Positions 43,496-53,956 of a stretch of DNA of 64,000 nucleotides are shown here, one piece after another (positions within the stretch are counted from its first letter, which is position 1; every line of letters begins with the position of its first letter). Source of the stretch: Synechococcus sp. UW69 (GTDB taxonomy: Bacteria; Cyanobacteriota; Cyanobacteriia; PCC-6307; Cyanobiaceae); assembly GCF_900474185.1 (NCBI RefSeq), contig NZ_UCNW01000008.1, positions 62,001 to 126,000 on the forward strand, written 5' to 3'. Both the position numbers and the translations under genes were made by a program. Below the pieces are notes generated by a model that had not been told where the DNA came from, searched no databases, and saw only the letters and a list, made by a program, of their open reading frames with translations.

Positions 43496-43961
43496 TTAAG
43501 GAACGACTGCGTTGAACTAACGAGGCCACAGCAGCTGGATCTAATGCAGCTCGATCACCTGAATCCATGGCGCGATAAAGGTCTGCAACGGCCCAGGCCT
43601 TGGAGGCCGGTTCATCGAGGTGTCGAGGGATGAGATGCAGATGAAGGTGTTGGGCACCTTCACCGAAGGCGATCGCATACACGCGCTCGCACCCGGTGAT
43701 CTGCTTCACAAGATGACTGGCATCTCTTACTGCGCGTCCCCAGTCTGAGGCCTCCGCCTCAGAGAAATCCACAGGTCCAGAACAGTGGCGTAGTGAATCA
43801 AGCAAGAGCCAGCCGGAGAATGGGGCTGGGTCTGGGTGATGGCGCAGCACCCAGAGCTCAGACCGCAGAATCTCATAACGCTGTCGGGCTTCAGGGTCGG
43901 CATGCAGCTGACAAATGGCACAGCTTTCCACGGAGATGGTGTTCAACGGTGCAGGGTTCAA
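43479..43961 (-). CDS. HIT family protein
   Basis: 160 residues from TTG 43961 (alternative TTG or GTG starts lie within the next 11 codons). The nucleotide-binding histidine triad is HLHLHLIPR, with His at 105, 107 and 109. CAICQLHADPEARQRYEI at the N-terminus holds a CxxC that may bind zinc. HIT proteins hydrolyse or transfer nucleotidyl groups. The substrate is unknown. It overlaps the stop of the membrane protein upstream by four bases. Confidence 0.82.
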   Translation of the reverse strand: MNPAPLNTISVESCAICQLHADPEARQRYEILRSELWVLRHHPDPAPFSGWLLLDSLRHCSGPVDFSEAEASDWGRAVRDASHLVKQITGCERVYAIAFGEGAQHLHLHLIPRHLDEPASKAWAVADLYRAMDSGDRAALDPAAVASLVQRSRSLITAQS

Positions 43962-44245
43962 CGGCGCACGGCTCCACGGCCGTTGCCGATCAAGCCGAAG
44001 TCAATGATGAGTCCGATCAAAACCACCAACAGTCCACTGAAGGAGGAGACTCCTCCAAACGACGCCTCAGCCCAGCAATACCCAAGAGTTGTTGTGGGAA
44101 GAAACAACAGGCCAAGAACGGGAAGGACTGGATTGGGAACACTGGTGCCAGTGAATGGCTGCAGAACGAAGCTGCTGTTGATCAACCACATCAACACCAA
44201 GACCAGGCGTGGGGCAAGCAAGCCAATCGCTGCCAGAAGACACAT
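43958..44245 (-). CDS. Small integral membrane protein
   Basis: 95 residues, start uncertain. Three hydrophobic segments: LLAAIGLLAPRLVLVLMWLI, PVLGLLFLPTTTLGYCWA and LLVVLIGLIIDFGLI. I recall similar short cyanobacterial membrane proteins without a known function. It overlaps the HIT gene by four bases and is probably co-transcribed with it. Confidence 0.65.
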   Translation of the reverse strand: MCLLAAIGLLAPRLVLVLMWLINSSFVLQPFTGTSVPNPVLPVLGLLFLPTTTLGYCWAEASFGGVSSFSGLLVVLIGLIIDFGLIGNGRGAVRR

Positions 44246-44312
44246 CGCGGTAAAGACGCTGAGTCATCCATAGCGCCGTCACCGGAGCAGGAAAGCCTCG
44301 TCACCAGAAGAT

Positions 44313-45008
44313 TCAGGTTTCGAAGGAACAATTCATCGCTAACTCGAATGGAACCGAAGCATCCGGCAGCGACAGGAGGGTGCTGGAAAGCATCGCCAGG
44401 TCACCGGGTTGGGTCATTTCTGCCGGTTGCACCGCCGTCACCGCACGAGCCATGTCGGTGTTAACCCAACTGGGGCAGATCGCGGTCACGCGAATCCCCT
44501 GGTCCCAGCCTTCATTGCGCATGCTCTGACAAAGCGCCATCAAGGCGTATTTGCTGACGGGGTATCCCGCCATACGCCCCTTGACGCGCTTGCCACTCAT
44601 CGAGACCAGAACCTGAATCCGCCCATGGCCACAGGACGCCAAGGATGGCCAGGCGGCGCGAGTCAGCCACCAGGGTCCCATCACATTGACGGACCAGAGT
44701 TCATCCAGGTCGCGCTCTTCGCCATTGGCAAACAGCAGCGGGGTGCGACGCAAAATTCCAGCACAATGAATCAGGGTGTCGATCTGTCCCCACTGGTGAA
44801 TGGTGGCCTCCACCCAGGCTTCAGCACTCGCGGGGTCCCTGGCGTCGTAGGGGTGATGGGCAACACGGTCGACATCAAGTTCGGCTCCCCTAAGTGAATC
44901 TGGATCTCGCAAGCCGAGGCTGAGACGATGCCCCTCATCAAGGAGCCGCTTCGCAATGGACCGACCGATACCCCGACTGGCTCCGGTGAGCAAGACAGTG
45001 CGTTGCAT
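44313..45008 (-). CDS. Short-chain dehydrogenase/reductase
   Basis: 231 residues. NAD(P)-binding GASRGIG at residues 9-15, NAG-like IHCAGILRRTPL, catalytic VLVSMSGKRVKG and YPVSKYALMALCQSM (Tyr and Lys). The classical SDR size and motifs are complete. Substrate unknown. Its start touches the LOG gene's stop, so the two are on one transcript. Confidence 0.85.
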   Translation of the reverse strand: MQRTVLLTGASRGIGRSIAKRLLDEGHRLSLGLRDPDSLRGAELDVDRVAHHPYDARDPASAEAWVEATIHQWGQIDTLIHCAGILRRTPLLFANGEERDLDELWSVNVMGPWWLTRAAWPSLASCGHGRIQVLVSMSGKRVKGRMAGYPVSKYALMALCQSMRNEGWDQGIRVTAICPSWVNTDMARAVTAVQPAEMTQPGDLAMLSSTLLSLPDASVPFELAMNCSFET

Positions 45009-45550
45009 CAGGTCACGTTCAAGAGTTGATTGAGAAGAGATTGTGGCGTCGATGCATCCACCAGGAGCGCTCGATTTGGCATCGTCATGAATCCTGTCGA
45101 GACGCAGTCATCCAGAAATCTCAGCAAAGCGTCGAAGTAGCCATTCACATTGAGCATGCCGATCGGTTTGGCATGAAAACGAAGCTGAGCCCATGTCAGT
45201 GCCTCAAACAACTCCTCGAGCGTTCCAAGACCACCGGGCATTGCAATTACCGCATCAGCCAACTCAATCATCCGCGCTTTGCGCTCATGCATCGAGCCCA
45301 CAACATCCAGACGGGTCAAGCCGGTATGCACGACCTCATCGAGCATCAACGGCTCAGGGATCACCCCGATCACCTCACCACCCGAGGCCAGAGCGGCATC
45401 AGCAACAGCACCCATCAAGCCAATCCGAGCTCCGCCGTAAACCAGGGCGATGCCTTTGGAGGCAAGCAAGGCGCCCAACTCATTGGCGGCAGTCTGGAAC
45501 AAGAGAGACTCTCCACTCCGAGAGCCGCAATACACAGCGATCCGATGCAT
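45008..45550 (-). CDS. LOG family protein (nucleotide 5'-monophosphate phosphoribohydrolase type)
   Basis: 180 residues from ATG 45550 (MHRIAVYCGSRSG); the longer frame is not family-like upstream. The signature PGGLGTLEE is at residues 105-113 and SMHERKARM precedes it. Plant and bacterial LOG enzymes release cytokinin bases from their nucleotides; bacterial members may also act on other nucleotide monophosphates. It overlaps the start of the SDR by one base. Confidence 0.88.
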   Translation of the reverse strand: MHRIAVYCGSRSGESLLFQTAANELGALLASKGIALVYGGARIGLMGAVADAALASGGEVIGVIPEPLMLDEVVHTGLTRLDVVGSMHERKARMIELADAVIAMPGGLGTLEELFEALTWAQLRFHAKPIGMLNVNGYFDALLRFLDDCVSTGFMTMPNRALLVDASTPQSLLNQLLNVT

Positions 45551-45643
45551 GACGCCCTTGCCGTGATCCGTCCATCTTCTCCTGCAGTGGCTGGCAGAAG
45601 CGACATCAATGCAGACAATCGCTACCAATGGCACCTTGTGACC

Positions 45644-46450
45644 ATGACCTCGTCTCGCCTTGAACTGCTGAGCCATCACCGGATTCGTGACCCAAGGCTC
45701 GGCCTCAATGAACCTTCCGGGCTGACATTGAACCTTGATGGATCAGCGCTCTACACCGTCAGTGATGACACCAAGGCGATTTTCCGCCTTGACCTCAAGG
45801 GAAGGGTTGCGGTCGCCGACTCGTTCTTCATCGGCCTCGACGACCTGGAGGGGATTGCTATCCGCAACGACGAAAGTGAACTGCTTGTGGTGCAGGAGGC
45901 GACAAATTCACTCGTGGTGGTGGATCTCTACACCCGGCGTGAACGCTCTCGCCGCCCCCTGTCAGCCATGCGCAACTACGACACCATCGCGGCCTATTTC
46001 CCAGATCCTCCAGACAACAATGGGTTAGAGGGAATCACCGTAAACACCAGCAACGACCACGTGTTTGTCGTCAAGGAGCAACGACCAGGTCTGTTGATCG
46101 AACTCGACCCCGCTCTCACAACCATTCTTTCAACGAGGGTGCTGCAAGCAGGCCAAGGGTTCACTCACCCCAGGCTCAAGTCCGACAAGATTGATTTTTC
46201 CGGGCTGAGTTACGACAGCAGGAATGACACGATCTGGATTGCCAGCGACAAAGGTCAGTGCCTGTTCCAATACGACTGGACACGTGATGTTGTTCTTCAG
46301 CGCCTTGATCTCACCATCAGCACTGGAGCCAAGGAAAGGCAGATCCGCAAACCCGAGGGCATTGCCTTCGATCCGCAACGGAACAGGATGTATGTGGTGA
46401 GCGATCGTGACGCTGATCTCTACGTGTTCAAAGTCCATGACGACAGCTGA
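45644..46450 (+). CDS. SdiA-regulated-type beta-propeller protein
   Basis: 268 residues from ATG 45644 (MTSSRLELLSHHRIRDPRLG). A much longer open frame upstream (from 45026) is antisense to the LOG gene and was excluded. Repeated blade-like motifs: NEPSGLTLNLDGSALYTVSD, LDDLEGIAIRNDESELLVVQ, and KPEGIAFDPQRNRMYVVSDR. This is the pattern of the SdiA-regulated family, predicted six-bladed propellers; no signal peptide is visible. Function unknown. It overlaps the next SDR by 14 bases. Confidence 0.75.
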   Translation: MTSSRLELLSHHRIRDPRLGLNEPSGLTLNLDGSALYTVSDDTKAIFRLDLKGRVAVADSFFIGLDDLEGIAIRNDESELLVVQEATNSLVVVDLYTRRERSRRPLSAMRNYDTIAAYFPDPPDNNGLEGITVNTSNDHVFVVKEQRPGLLIELDPALTTILSTRVLQAGQGFTHPRLKSDKIDFSGLSYDSRNDTIWIASDKGQCLFQYDWTRDVVLQRLDLTISTGAKERQIRKPEGIAFDPQRNRMYVVSDRDADLYVFKVHDDS

Positions 46451-47384
46451 GCAGCGCAGAGTCCTGATCACTGGTGCAAGCAGCGGGATCGGGCTTGAAG
46501 CGGCAAAGATCCTGCTGGCCCGTGGAGATGAGCTGACCATCCTTTGTCGTAATGCAGAACGGGCCGGTCAAACCCAAGCAGCGTTGTCTGGATCTGTTCA
46601 GACCTGTGTTGCAGATCTGGCAGACCTTGGGTCCGTCGCGAAGGCGATCGACCACCTCCGTCAGAGCCAAACAACATTTGATGCGATGGTGCTCAATGCG
46701 GGGTTGCAATACGCCGGACATCGTTCCCCCCGTTGGAGTCAACAAGGCATTGAACTCACCTTTGCGGTGAACCATTTGGCCCATCAACTCCTGGTTGAAA
46801 GATTGAAGGAGCACGCCCGAGCCATCGTCATCACCGCCTCTGAGGTGCACAACCCATCCACTGGAGGTGGGCGGGTTGGCCAACCTGCAGGACTCGGCAC
46901 GATGGAGGGCATTCACCAGGGGCCAGGGGCGGCCATGGTGGACGGCATAAGCCCTTTCAATGCTGATAAGGCCTACAAGGACAGCAAGCTCTGCAATCTG
47001 CTGATGGCCCAGGAGATTCATCGTCAAAGTCCTGGAGTCCCCGTGATGGCATGGAGTCCAGGACTGGTAATTCCTCGGACATCAGACGGTTTTTTCAGAA
47101 ACAGTCGCCAAGCCAATCCCATGGGGCAGGCCTTGTTTGGATTTGTCGCCCGAGATCTATTGAGATTGACGGAAAGCGTTGAACAGGCCGGAGGTCTTTT
47201 GGTGCAACTCATCGACGAAGAGCTCAACCAGCCTGGATTCACCTACTGGAGCAACGGGCTGCTGGGGCCTGGACGACATCAATTCAGCCCAACTGAACCT
47301 TCCGAAGAAGCATCCGACAGCAGCAAAGCGACGACTCTCTGGACGCTGTCGTCCAAACTGATCAAGGCGACGCTTTCAACATAA
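46437..47384 (+). CDS. Protochlorophyllide-oxidoreductase-like SDR
   Basis: 315 residues from ATG 46437 (MTTAEQRRVLITGASSGIGL). TGASSGIG at 12-19 and the catalytic YKDSK at 180-184 are present; the stretch AYKDSKLCNLLMAQEI and WSPGLVIPRTSDGFFRNSRQ are those of the light-dependent POR subfamily. VVIVASEVHDP-like ITASEVHNPSTGGG also fits. It is probably a POR paralogue and not the main POR enzyme, which I would expect to be closer to the textbook N-terminus. Coupled to the propeller gene by overlap. Confidence 0.75.
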   Translation: MTTAEQRRVLITGASSGIGLEAAKILLARGDELTILCRNAERAGQTQAALSGSVQTCVADLADLGSVAKAIDHLRQSQTTFDAMVLNAGLQYAGHRSPRWSQQGIELTFAVNHLAHQLLVERLKEHARAIVITASEVHNPSTGGGRVGQPAGLGTMEGIHQGPGAAMVDGISPFNADKAYKDSKLCNLLMAQEIHRQSPGVPVMAWSPGLVIPRTSDGFFRNSRQANPMGQALFGFVARDLLRLTESVEQAGGLLVQLIDEELNQPGFTYWSNGLLGPGRHQFSPTEPSEEASDSSKATTLWTLSSKLIKATLST

Positions 47385-47389
47385 AACTG

Positions 47390-47755
47390 TTGTTCAGCCC
47401 CATAGAAAGACACACAGACAACAGAAGTACTGATCAACGATGCGGTTCCAACAACCGCAATCACCCCAAAGCTGATCGTGACGGCAGAACGTCGGATCAA
47501 TTTCCCGTCACTGACGGCTCAACCAAAAGCCAAGCTGAGGACGGGGTCCATCAGCGGGGCGACGATCATGGCTCCAATGACGACAGCCGTGCTGTTGGAG
47601 ATCAACCCAAGGGTTGCGATCACCGCTGAACTGATCAGAAGAATCAAAAAGCCAAGCGAAGGCTTGGATGATGCGATCCGTGCTTCGTACAGCTCAGTAC
47701 GCGGGACACGACTTTCAAGATGCACCGCCCAATGCCCCGACAAGCTCTCCAGCAA
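47390..47755 (-). pseudogene. Interrupted DUF389 family membrane protein
   Basis: The minus strand encodes a DUF389-type segment: LGFLILLISSAVIATLGLIS, then NSTAVVIGAMIVAPLMDPVL and SLAFG, followed by an in-frame TGA (47519-47521) and, in the same frame, AVSDGKLIRRSAVTISFGV. Only one codon separates the halves, so a single nonsense change broke the gene. The C-terminal part then drifts and runs antisense into the SDR 3' end, and most of the normal N-terminus is missing. A truncated relic, not a functional gene. Confidence 0.75.
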
Positions 47756-48656
47756 GTGCCCCAGCGCCTTTCGCCTCTCAAGAACTCACGTTCCTGAATT
47801 GTGCACAGAGTTCTGAACGACACAGCAGACTTCACGACGATCACCATCACGAGATGACGGGAGTGCTGGCGGCCCTCGGTGCAGCCATGGCCTGGACTGG
47901 AGCCAGTGCTCTTTGGCGTTCGCTATCGGGTCGGGTGACGGCGATCCGGCTCAATGCTTTGAAAAACGGCCTGGCCAGCCTGGTGTTTCTGCCGGTACTG
48001 CTCATGCTTCCGCGGAGTACCGAGGGAGAAGCTGTGTTGCTGCTGCTGATCAGCGGCTTGATCGGAATTGCTGCAGGAGACAGCTTTTACCTGGGTGCTT
48101 TACGTCGACTCGGCACCCGTCGAACCCTCACCGTCGAGGCAAGCGGTCCGGTGCTGGCAAGCATCGCTGGAGTCCTTGTGATGGGGGACAGCTTGAGTTC
48201 AAGGAACTGGCTTGGCGCCATCCTGGTGTCGGGCGCGGTTGTGCTGATCGCGTTACAGGCCAAGGAAGCAAGCCATCAACAAGAGGGTGAAATCGGCACC
48301 GAACTGAGCAGCGGTCTGATGTTGGCCCTCGTCGCTGTGATCTGTGGTCTGAGCGGGGCCTTTCTTGCCCGTCATGTCTTGATCAGCTCAGAACTGACGC
48401 CACTGCAGACGGCAGCCATTCGCTTGCTGGGGGGATGGCTTGGTCTGATCCCCGTGATGAAGGGGGCCTGGAGAAGATCAGCAATGACACGGCAGGAGCA
48501 ATGGAAGCTTGTGGTCGCCACCCTGATCGGAACCAACGGGGGCATCCTGTTGCAACAGGTCGTGTTGCAGACCATGCCCGTTGGACAAGGCGTCACGTTG
48601 ATGGCTACGGCTCCGGTGATGGCTCTTTTTATTGGCCGAATGGAAGGTGATCCGAT

Positions 48657-49799
<1,143 letters not shown>

Positions 49800-49805
49800 G
49801 GGAAC

Positions 49806-50315
49806 TTAAGGACGACAGCCCAGGCTCTCACGGGTTGACACCCCGCTGATCGGGTTGGAGCCATCAGCCCTTGCGCAAAGGGCCCGCTGCTGAGGCAGAT
49901 CGATCACGGCGTTGGTGAAATCAGCACCATCAATCTGCGCGTCGGTAAAACGGCTCTGCATCATCATTGCGTTGGTGAAATTGGCACCACGCAGATCGGC
50001 GCCTTCGAAGTGACTGGCAAAGCCGACGACATCGGAGAGGTTGGCGTCACGCAGATCGGCGCCCTGAAGTTGAGAGGTGTTGATCACAGCTCCCCGCAAA
50101 TCTGTGCCGCTCAGATTCACCTCCCGCAGATCGGCCTTGAGGAACTCTTTCTCCTTGAGATCGAGGCCGTGCATGTCGGAGCTGATCTCCTGAACTGCAA
50201 ACTGTCCGCGGAGTTCCGGAGCCGTGATGGCCTCGGCCGACTCAGGCCAGAAGATGGTGCTGAGACCCAGCAGGATCACCGCCAGCAGCGAGGCCGTACG
50301 TCGAAGGGCGCCCAT
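49806..50315 (-). CDS. Secreted pentapeptide-repeat protein
   Basis: 169 residues from ATG 50315 ([20 protein letters not shown]); the frame extends upstream but without a better start. The signal peptide ends PESAEA before ITAPEL. The mature part has A(D/N)Lxx pentapeptide repeats: [51 protein letters not shown], and [10 protein letters not shown]. These fold into a right-handed beta helix. Similar cyanobacterial proteins are lumenal, so thylakoid lumen or periplasm is inferred. It is separated from cobW by six bases on the same strand. Confidence 0.82.
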   Translation of the reverse strand: MGALRRTASLLAVILLGLSTIFWPESAEAITAPELRGQFAVQEISSDMHGLDLKEKEFLKADLREVNLSGTDLRGAVINTSQLQGADLRDANLSDVVGFASHFEGADLRGANFTNAMMMQSRFTDAQIDGADFTNAVIDLPQQRALCARADGSNPISGVSTRESLGCRP

Positions 50316-50376
50316 GAGACCGGTAATTTGAGCAATCACGTTATGGCAAACACCAGCGGAGCGAGTCGTTATGGCC

Positions 50377-50976
50377 ATGAGCCTGCGGGTGGTGGTTCCA
50401 CCCCATCCCCTAATCGGTCATTGGCTGACGATGCTGCGGCACCGGGAAACCCCTCCAGCCCTTTATGCCACTGCACTGCAGGAACTGGGCCGCTGGCTCA
50501 CCTACGAAGCCCTGCGGGACTGGTTGCCCCATCGTCGCGACACTGTGCCCGGGATGGACGGAGACACCGAAGGCACCATCGTTGAGGCTTCTGTGCCCCT
50601 GATCGCCATCCCAGTTCTTCCTGGTGGCCTCGAGCTGTGGCAAGGAGGACGATCCGTACTACCTGATGCATCCCTTTGTTTAGGGACATGCCCGCAGGAG
50701 ATTGAGGCGAACGCTGGGGTGATTCTGTTTATTGATCAGATCCGCGATGGCCAGGCCACACTCCAGCTCCTGCAGGAGCTGCAAAACAAGGGTGTTGATG
50801 GGCGACGTCTGCGTTTAATCACCGCGCTGTGTGCCAGTCCTGGGCTGAAGCTATTGGGAGAAACCGTTCCCGACCTGACGCTGCACACTGCTTGCATCGA
50901 CGAAGGTCTGGGTGAACAAGGCGAGATTCGTCCGGGAATCGGTGACCCTGTGCGACGGCTCAACCTCAGACATTGA
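50377..50976 (+). CDS. Uracil phosphoribosyltransferase-like protein
   Basis: 199 residues from ATG 50377 (MSLRVVVPPHPLIGHWLTML); ATG 50371 is two codons upstream. The order PHPLIGHWLTMLRHRETPP, LGRWLTYEALRDWLP, AIPVLPGGLELWQGG and LRLITALCASPGLK follows UPRT. The PRPP-binding loop is weaker than usual, so catalytic activity is uncertain. It would salvage uracil to UMP if active. Divergent from the pentapeptide gene, with about 60 bases between the starts. Confidence 0.75.
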   Translation: MSLRVVVPPHPLIGHWLTMLRHRETPPALYATALQELGRWLTYEALRDWLPHRRDTVPGMDGDTEGTIVEASVPLIAIPVLPGGLELWQGGRSVLPDASLCLGTCPQEIEANAGVILFIDQIRDGQATLQLLQELQNKGVDGRRLRLITALCASPGLKLLGETVPDLTLHTACIDEGLGEQGEIRPGIGDPVRRLNLRH

Positions 50977-51012
50977 GAGCGTGACTAACCTTCAGACAGG
51001 TTGATTGCACCC

Positions 51013-51291
51013 ATGGCCCAGCAGCACGACACGGGCTCAGGCACCCTGGCAACGCTGGTCACCGGAGCAGTGCTCGGTGCCGCTGGTCTGGCCTGGTGGC
51101 TCTTGAATGAAGCCGACAGGCGTAGGCGCTATGGAGTGCAGAAGTCGATGTTGCATGCGCCGCGAATGCAAGACGGCTCTGAAGTGCTGGACAGCTCACC
51201 CAACGGTCACCTCGAGGAACGGGTGGAAAAACTGAACGCTGAGATCGCCCGCGTTCGCGCCCAACTTGAAGGTCTTGGTAGCGAAGGATGA
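51013..51291 (+). CDS. Small single-span membrane protein with a coiled-coil tail
   Basis: 92 residues from ATG 51013 (MAQQHDTGSGTLATLVTGAV). One N-terminal membrane segment (TLVTGAVLGAAGLAWWLL) is followed by a basic stretch (NEADRRRRYG) and an amphipathic C-terminal helix (LEERVEKLNAEIARVRAQLE) with heptad spacing. It stands 45 bases before ilvD on the same strand. Function unknown. Confidence 0.65.
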   Translation: MAQQHDTGSGTLATLVTGAVLGAAGLAWWLLNEADRRRRYGVQKSMLHAPRMQDGSEVLDSSPNGHLEERVEKLNAEIARVRAQLEGLGSEG

Positions 51292-51335
51292 GCGCTCGGT
51301 AGGTTGGCTTAATCGCCACTGGTCCGCTCCGTTCC

Positions 51336-53009
51336 ATGCTTCGCTCTGACGCCGTCACCAAGGGGATTCAGCGGTCTCCCAACCGGGCCATGCTGCGGGC
51401 CGTCGGTTTTGGAGACAGTGATTTTGGCAAGCCGATCCTGGGCATTGCCAACGGCTACAGCACCATCACTCCATGCAATGTGGGGCTGAATGACCTGTCT
51501 AAAAGGGCTGAGGAAGCAGCCCGACAGGCCGGAGGCATGCCTCAGATGTTTGGAACCATCACGGTGAGTGATGGCATATCCATGGGCACCGAAGGGATGA
51601 AGTACTCCCTGGTGAGTCGGGAGGTGATCGCCGATGCGATCGAAACTGCCTGCAACGGCCAGAGCATGGACGGCGTGCTGGCTGTTGGCGGCTGCGACAA
51701 GAACATGCCCGGCGCGATGCTGGCCATGGCACGGATGAATATTCCGTCGGTGTTCGTCTACGGCGGCACGATCAAGCCCGGCAAGCTTGGCGGCTGTGAT
51801 CTCACGGTGGTGAGCGCTTTTGAAGCTGTCGGCCAGCTGACCAGCGGCAAAATCGATGAAGCGCAGCTCACCGCGGTTGAGAAAAATGCCTGCCCGGGTG
51901 CTGGCAGTTGCGGCGGGATGTTCACCGCCAACACGATGAGTGCCGCCATCGAAACAATGGGTCTCAGCCTCCCCTACAGCTCGACGATGGCTGCGGAGGA
52001 CGAGGAAAAAGCCGACAGTGCAGCCCGCTCCGCTGAGGTGCTGGTCGAGGCGGTGAAAGCCAATATTCGCCCCCTCGATCTGCTCACCAAAGAAGCATTT
52101 GAGAACGCCATCAGCGTGATCATGGCGGTAGGTGGCTCCACCAATGCGGTGCTCCACCTGCTAGCCATTGCCCGCACAGCCGGTGTCGACCTGAGCATCG
52201 ACGACTTCGAGCGAATCCGTCAGCGGGTGCCGGTGATCTGCGATCTCAAGCCCAGCGGTCGCTACGTAACCGTTGATCTGCACAATGCCGGCGGTATCCC
52301 CCAGGTGATGAAGCTTTTGCTCGATGCCGGATTGCTCCACGGGAACTGCCGCACGGTCGAAGGAAAAAGCCTGAAGGAGCTTCTGGCGGACGTTCCAGGA
52401 GAACCACCCACCGGGCAAGACGTGATCCGTCCACTCAGCGACCCCATGTACGCCAAGGGACATCTGGCGATCCTCAAGGGCAACCTGGCGACAGAAGGCA
52501 GCGTGGCCAAGATCAGCGGTGTGAAAACGCCTGTGCTCACTGGACCGGCCCGGGTTTTCGAAAGCGAGGAAAAATGCCTGGCTGCCATCCTCGACAAGCA
52601 GATCAAAGCCGGTGACGTGGTCGTCGTCCGCTACGAGGGTCCCGTCGGTGGACCTGGCATGCGGGAAATGCTGGCTCCCACCTCAGCGATCGTGGGACAA
52701 GGCCTTGGGGACAAGGTCGCTCTGATCACCGATGGGCGCTTCAGCGGTGGCACCTACGGTCTCGTTGTGGGCCATGTCGCTCCGGAAGCCGCCGTCGGAG
52801 GAACAATCGGCCTGGTTCAGGAAGGCGACAGCATCACCGTCGATGCCGACCAACTGCTGCTTCAACTGAACGTGGATGAGGCCGAACTGGAGCGTCGTCG
52901 TGCGGGGTGGACCAAACCGCAACCGCGCTATCGCAACGGAATTCTCGGCAAATACGCACGGCTCGTCTCCAGCTCGAGCCGAGGCGCAACAACCGATCAC
53001 GACGACTGA
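51336..53009 (+). CDS. ilvD: Dihydroxy-acid dehydratase
   Basis: 557 residues, the standard length. Family motifs: [37 protein letters not shown] and [18 protein letters not shown] carry the iron-sulfur cysteines, and [19 protein letters not shown] closes the active site. It catalyses the penultimate step to valine, isoleucine and pantothenate precursors. It is convergent with the next gene, one base from its stop. Confidence 0.95.
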   Translation: MLRSDAVTKGIQRSPNRAMLRAVGFGDSDFGKPILGIANGYSTITPCNVGLNDLSKRAEEAARQAGGMPQMFGTITVSDGISMGTEGMKYSLVSREVIADAIETACNGQSMDGVLAVGGCDKNMPGAMLAMARMNIPSVFVYGGTIKPGKLGGCDLTVVSAFEAVGQLTSGKIDEAQLTAVEKNACPGAGSCGGMFTANTMSAAIETMGLSLPYSSTMAAEDEEKADSAARSAEVLVEAVKANIRPLDLLTKEAFENAISVIMAVGGSTNAVLHLLAIARTAGVDLSIDDFERIRQRVPVICDLKPSGRYVTVDLHNAGGIPQVMKLLLDAGLLHGNCRTVEGKSLKELLADVPGEPPTGQDVIRPLSDPMYAKGHLAILKGNLATEGSVAKISGVKTPVLTGPARVFESEEKCLAAILDKQIKAGDVVVVRYEGPVGGPGMREMLAPTSAIVGQGLGDKVALITDGRFSGGTYGLVVGHVAPEAAVGGTIGLVQEGDSITVDADQLLLQLNVDEAELERRRAGWTKPQPRYRNGILGKYARLVSSSSRGATTDHDD

Positions 53010-53010
53010 G

Positions 53011-53379
53011 TCAAACGGCCGGTTGCACCAGAGACCTTAAGCGTCGACCCAGCGCCTCCAAAGGAGTGGCATCCTGCGGCGCCGAGCAACGTTGGCCCGA
53101 GGCCCCATCCATCCAAACCGGATGTCGCCCGTGCCAGAGCATTGGGCGTTCGGGTTGATCCCACCAGCTGATCATCAGATTGATCTCATCACCACTCCGA
53201 TAAATCTCCAGCTCAAGATCCCGATCGGGATGGCGCTGGCCATCGCCATCCCGGCTTTCAATCCGCACATGAAGGTCGTCGAGTTGCTCCGGAGCTGAGG
53301 GGTCAATTAAGACCACCGCATGGCTCCATGGCTTGAGGCAAACGTCGGCCGCCTTGGCGATCAACACCAGAAGGTCCAT
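53011..53379 (-). CDS. Conserved hypothetical protein
   Basis: 122 residues, no signal peptide or membrane segment. Beta-rich, with SHAVVLIDPSAPEQLDDLHV, DLELEIYRSGDEINLMISWW and a conserved-looking RPMLWHGRHPVWMDG. It ends one base from the ilvD stop. It lies five bases downstream of the CIA30-like gene in the minus-strand carbon-metabolism run, so it may be part of that transcript. No family name recognised. Confidence 0.68.
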   Translation of the reverse strand: MDLLVLIAKAADVCLKPWSHAVVLIDPSAPEQLDDLHVRIESRDGDGQRHPDRDLELEIYRSGDEINLMISWWDQPERPMLWHGRHPVWMDGASGQRCSAPQDATPLEALGRRLRSLVQPAV

Positions 53380-53383
53380 CGGT

Positions 53384-53956
53384 TCAGGGCAAGGCGCGGA
53401 TGGATCGAATCAGCATTCGTATGGAGCCGGGGCGAAAGCCTGGATTGAGATCGCCCGCATCGCCGAACTTGGAGTGCAGCACCTGAATGCGCGTGATGCC
53501 ACTGGGATCGAAGCGCAACGGCAAACCAACTGGCTTGGCACGCACCGTGGGCCTGAGCTCAGTAAAAGGCACCACCACGCGGGTCACCCCATCGGGATCA
53601 GTTACTGCATCAACCACCCAGCGCAGACCACCAGGAATCAATTCGGTGAGTCCCATGGCCCCATCCCGGCAACCGATGGCAATCTTCAGCGTTCGACCCT
53701 CCCCCTCCACATCCAGCTGCAGAGCGGAGAAAGGAGAAAGGTCGAGCGGGGGTTGGAGGCGGGGCGAGCGACAGCTGACAAAACCGCCACCGGTTTCCAC
53801 CAAATCTCCCTCCAGAACGAGTCCTTCTGGGGAAACATGACAACCCGCACGGGATCGGCCGCCCATGATGGTGTCATTGAGGCTGGCCCAGTCAGCGAAA
53901 TCGCTGCCCTGGAAAAGAATCTGTTCAGAGGCCGGCGGCTGCATCCTGATCAGCAA
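53384..53956 (-). CDS. CIA30 family protein
   Basis: 190 residues. FSDW-type start FQGSDFADWASLNDTIMGGR, then GDLVETGGGFVSCRSP and LRFDPSGITRIQVLHSKFGD, a galactose-binding-like fold assigned to the CIA30 family (complex I intermediate-associated protein 30, NDUFAF1). In cyanobacteria related proteins are linked to photosynthetic or NDH complex assembly. It overlaps the pgl stop by 32 bases. Confidence 0.8.
   Translation of the reverse strand: MLIRMQPPASEQILFQGSDFADWASLNDTIMGGRSRAGCHVSPEGLVLEGDLVETGGGFVSCRSPRLQPPLDLSPFSALQLDVEGEGRTLKIAIGCRDGAMGLTELIPGGLRWVVDAVTDPDGVTRVVVPFTELRPTVRAKPVGLPLRFDPSGITRIQVLHSKFGDAGDLNPGFRPGSIRMLIRSIRALP

Noticed and set aside
39966-43500. Integrated phage or genomic island bounded by tRNA-Ser
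   Set aside because: No integrase, phage gene or direct repeat of the tRNA 3' end was seen within the stretch.
45026-45643. Upstream extension of the SdiA-regulated-type gene
   Set aside because: The extra 206 codons are antisense to the LOG gene, and the family sequence begins at ATG 45644.
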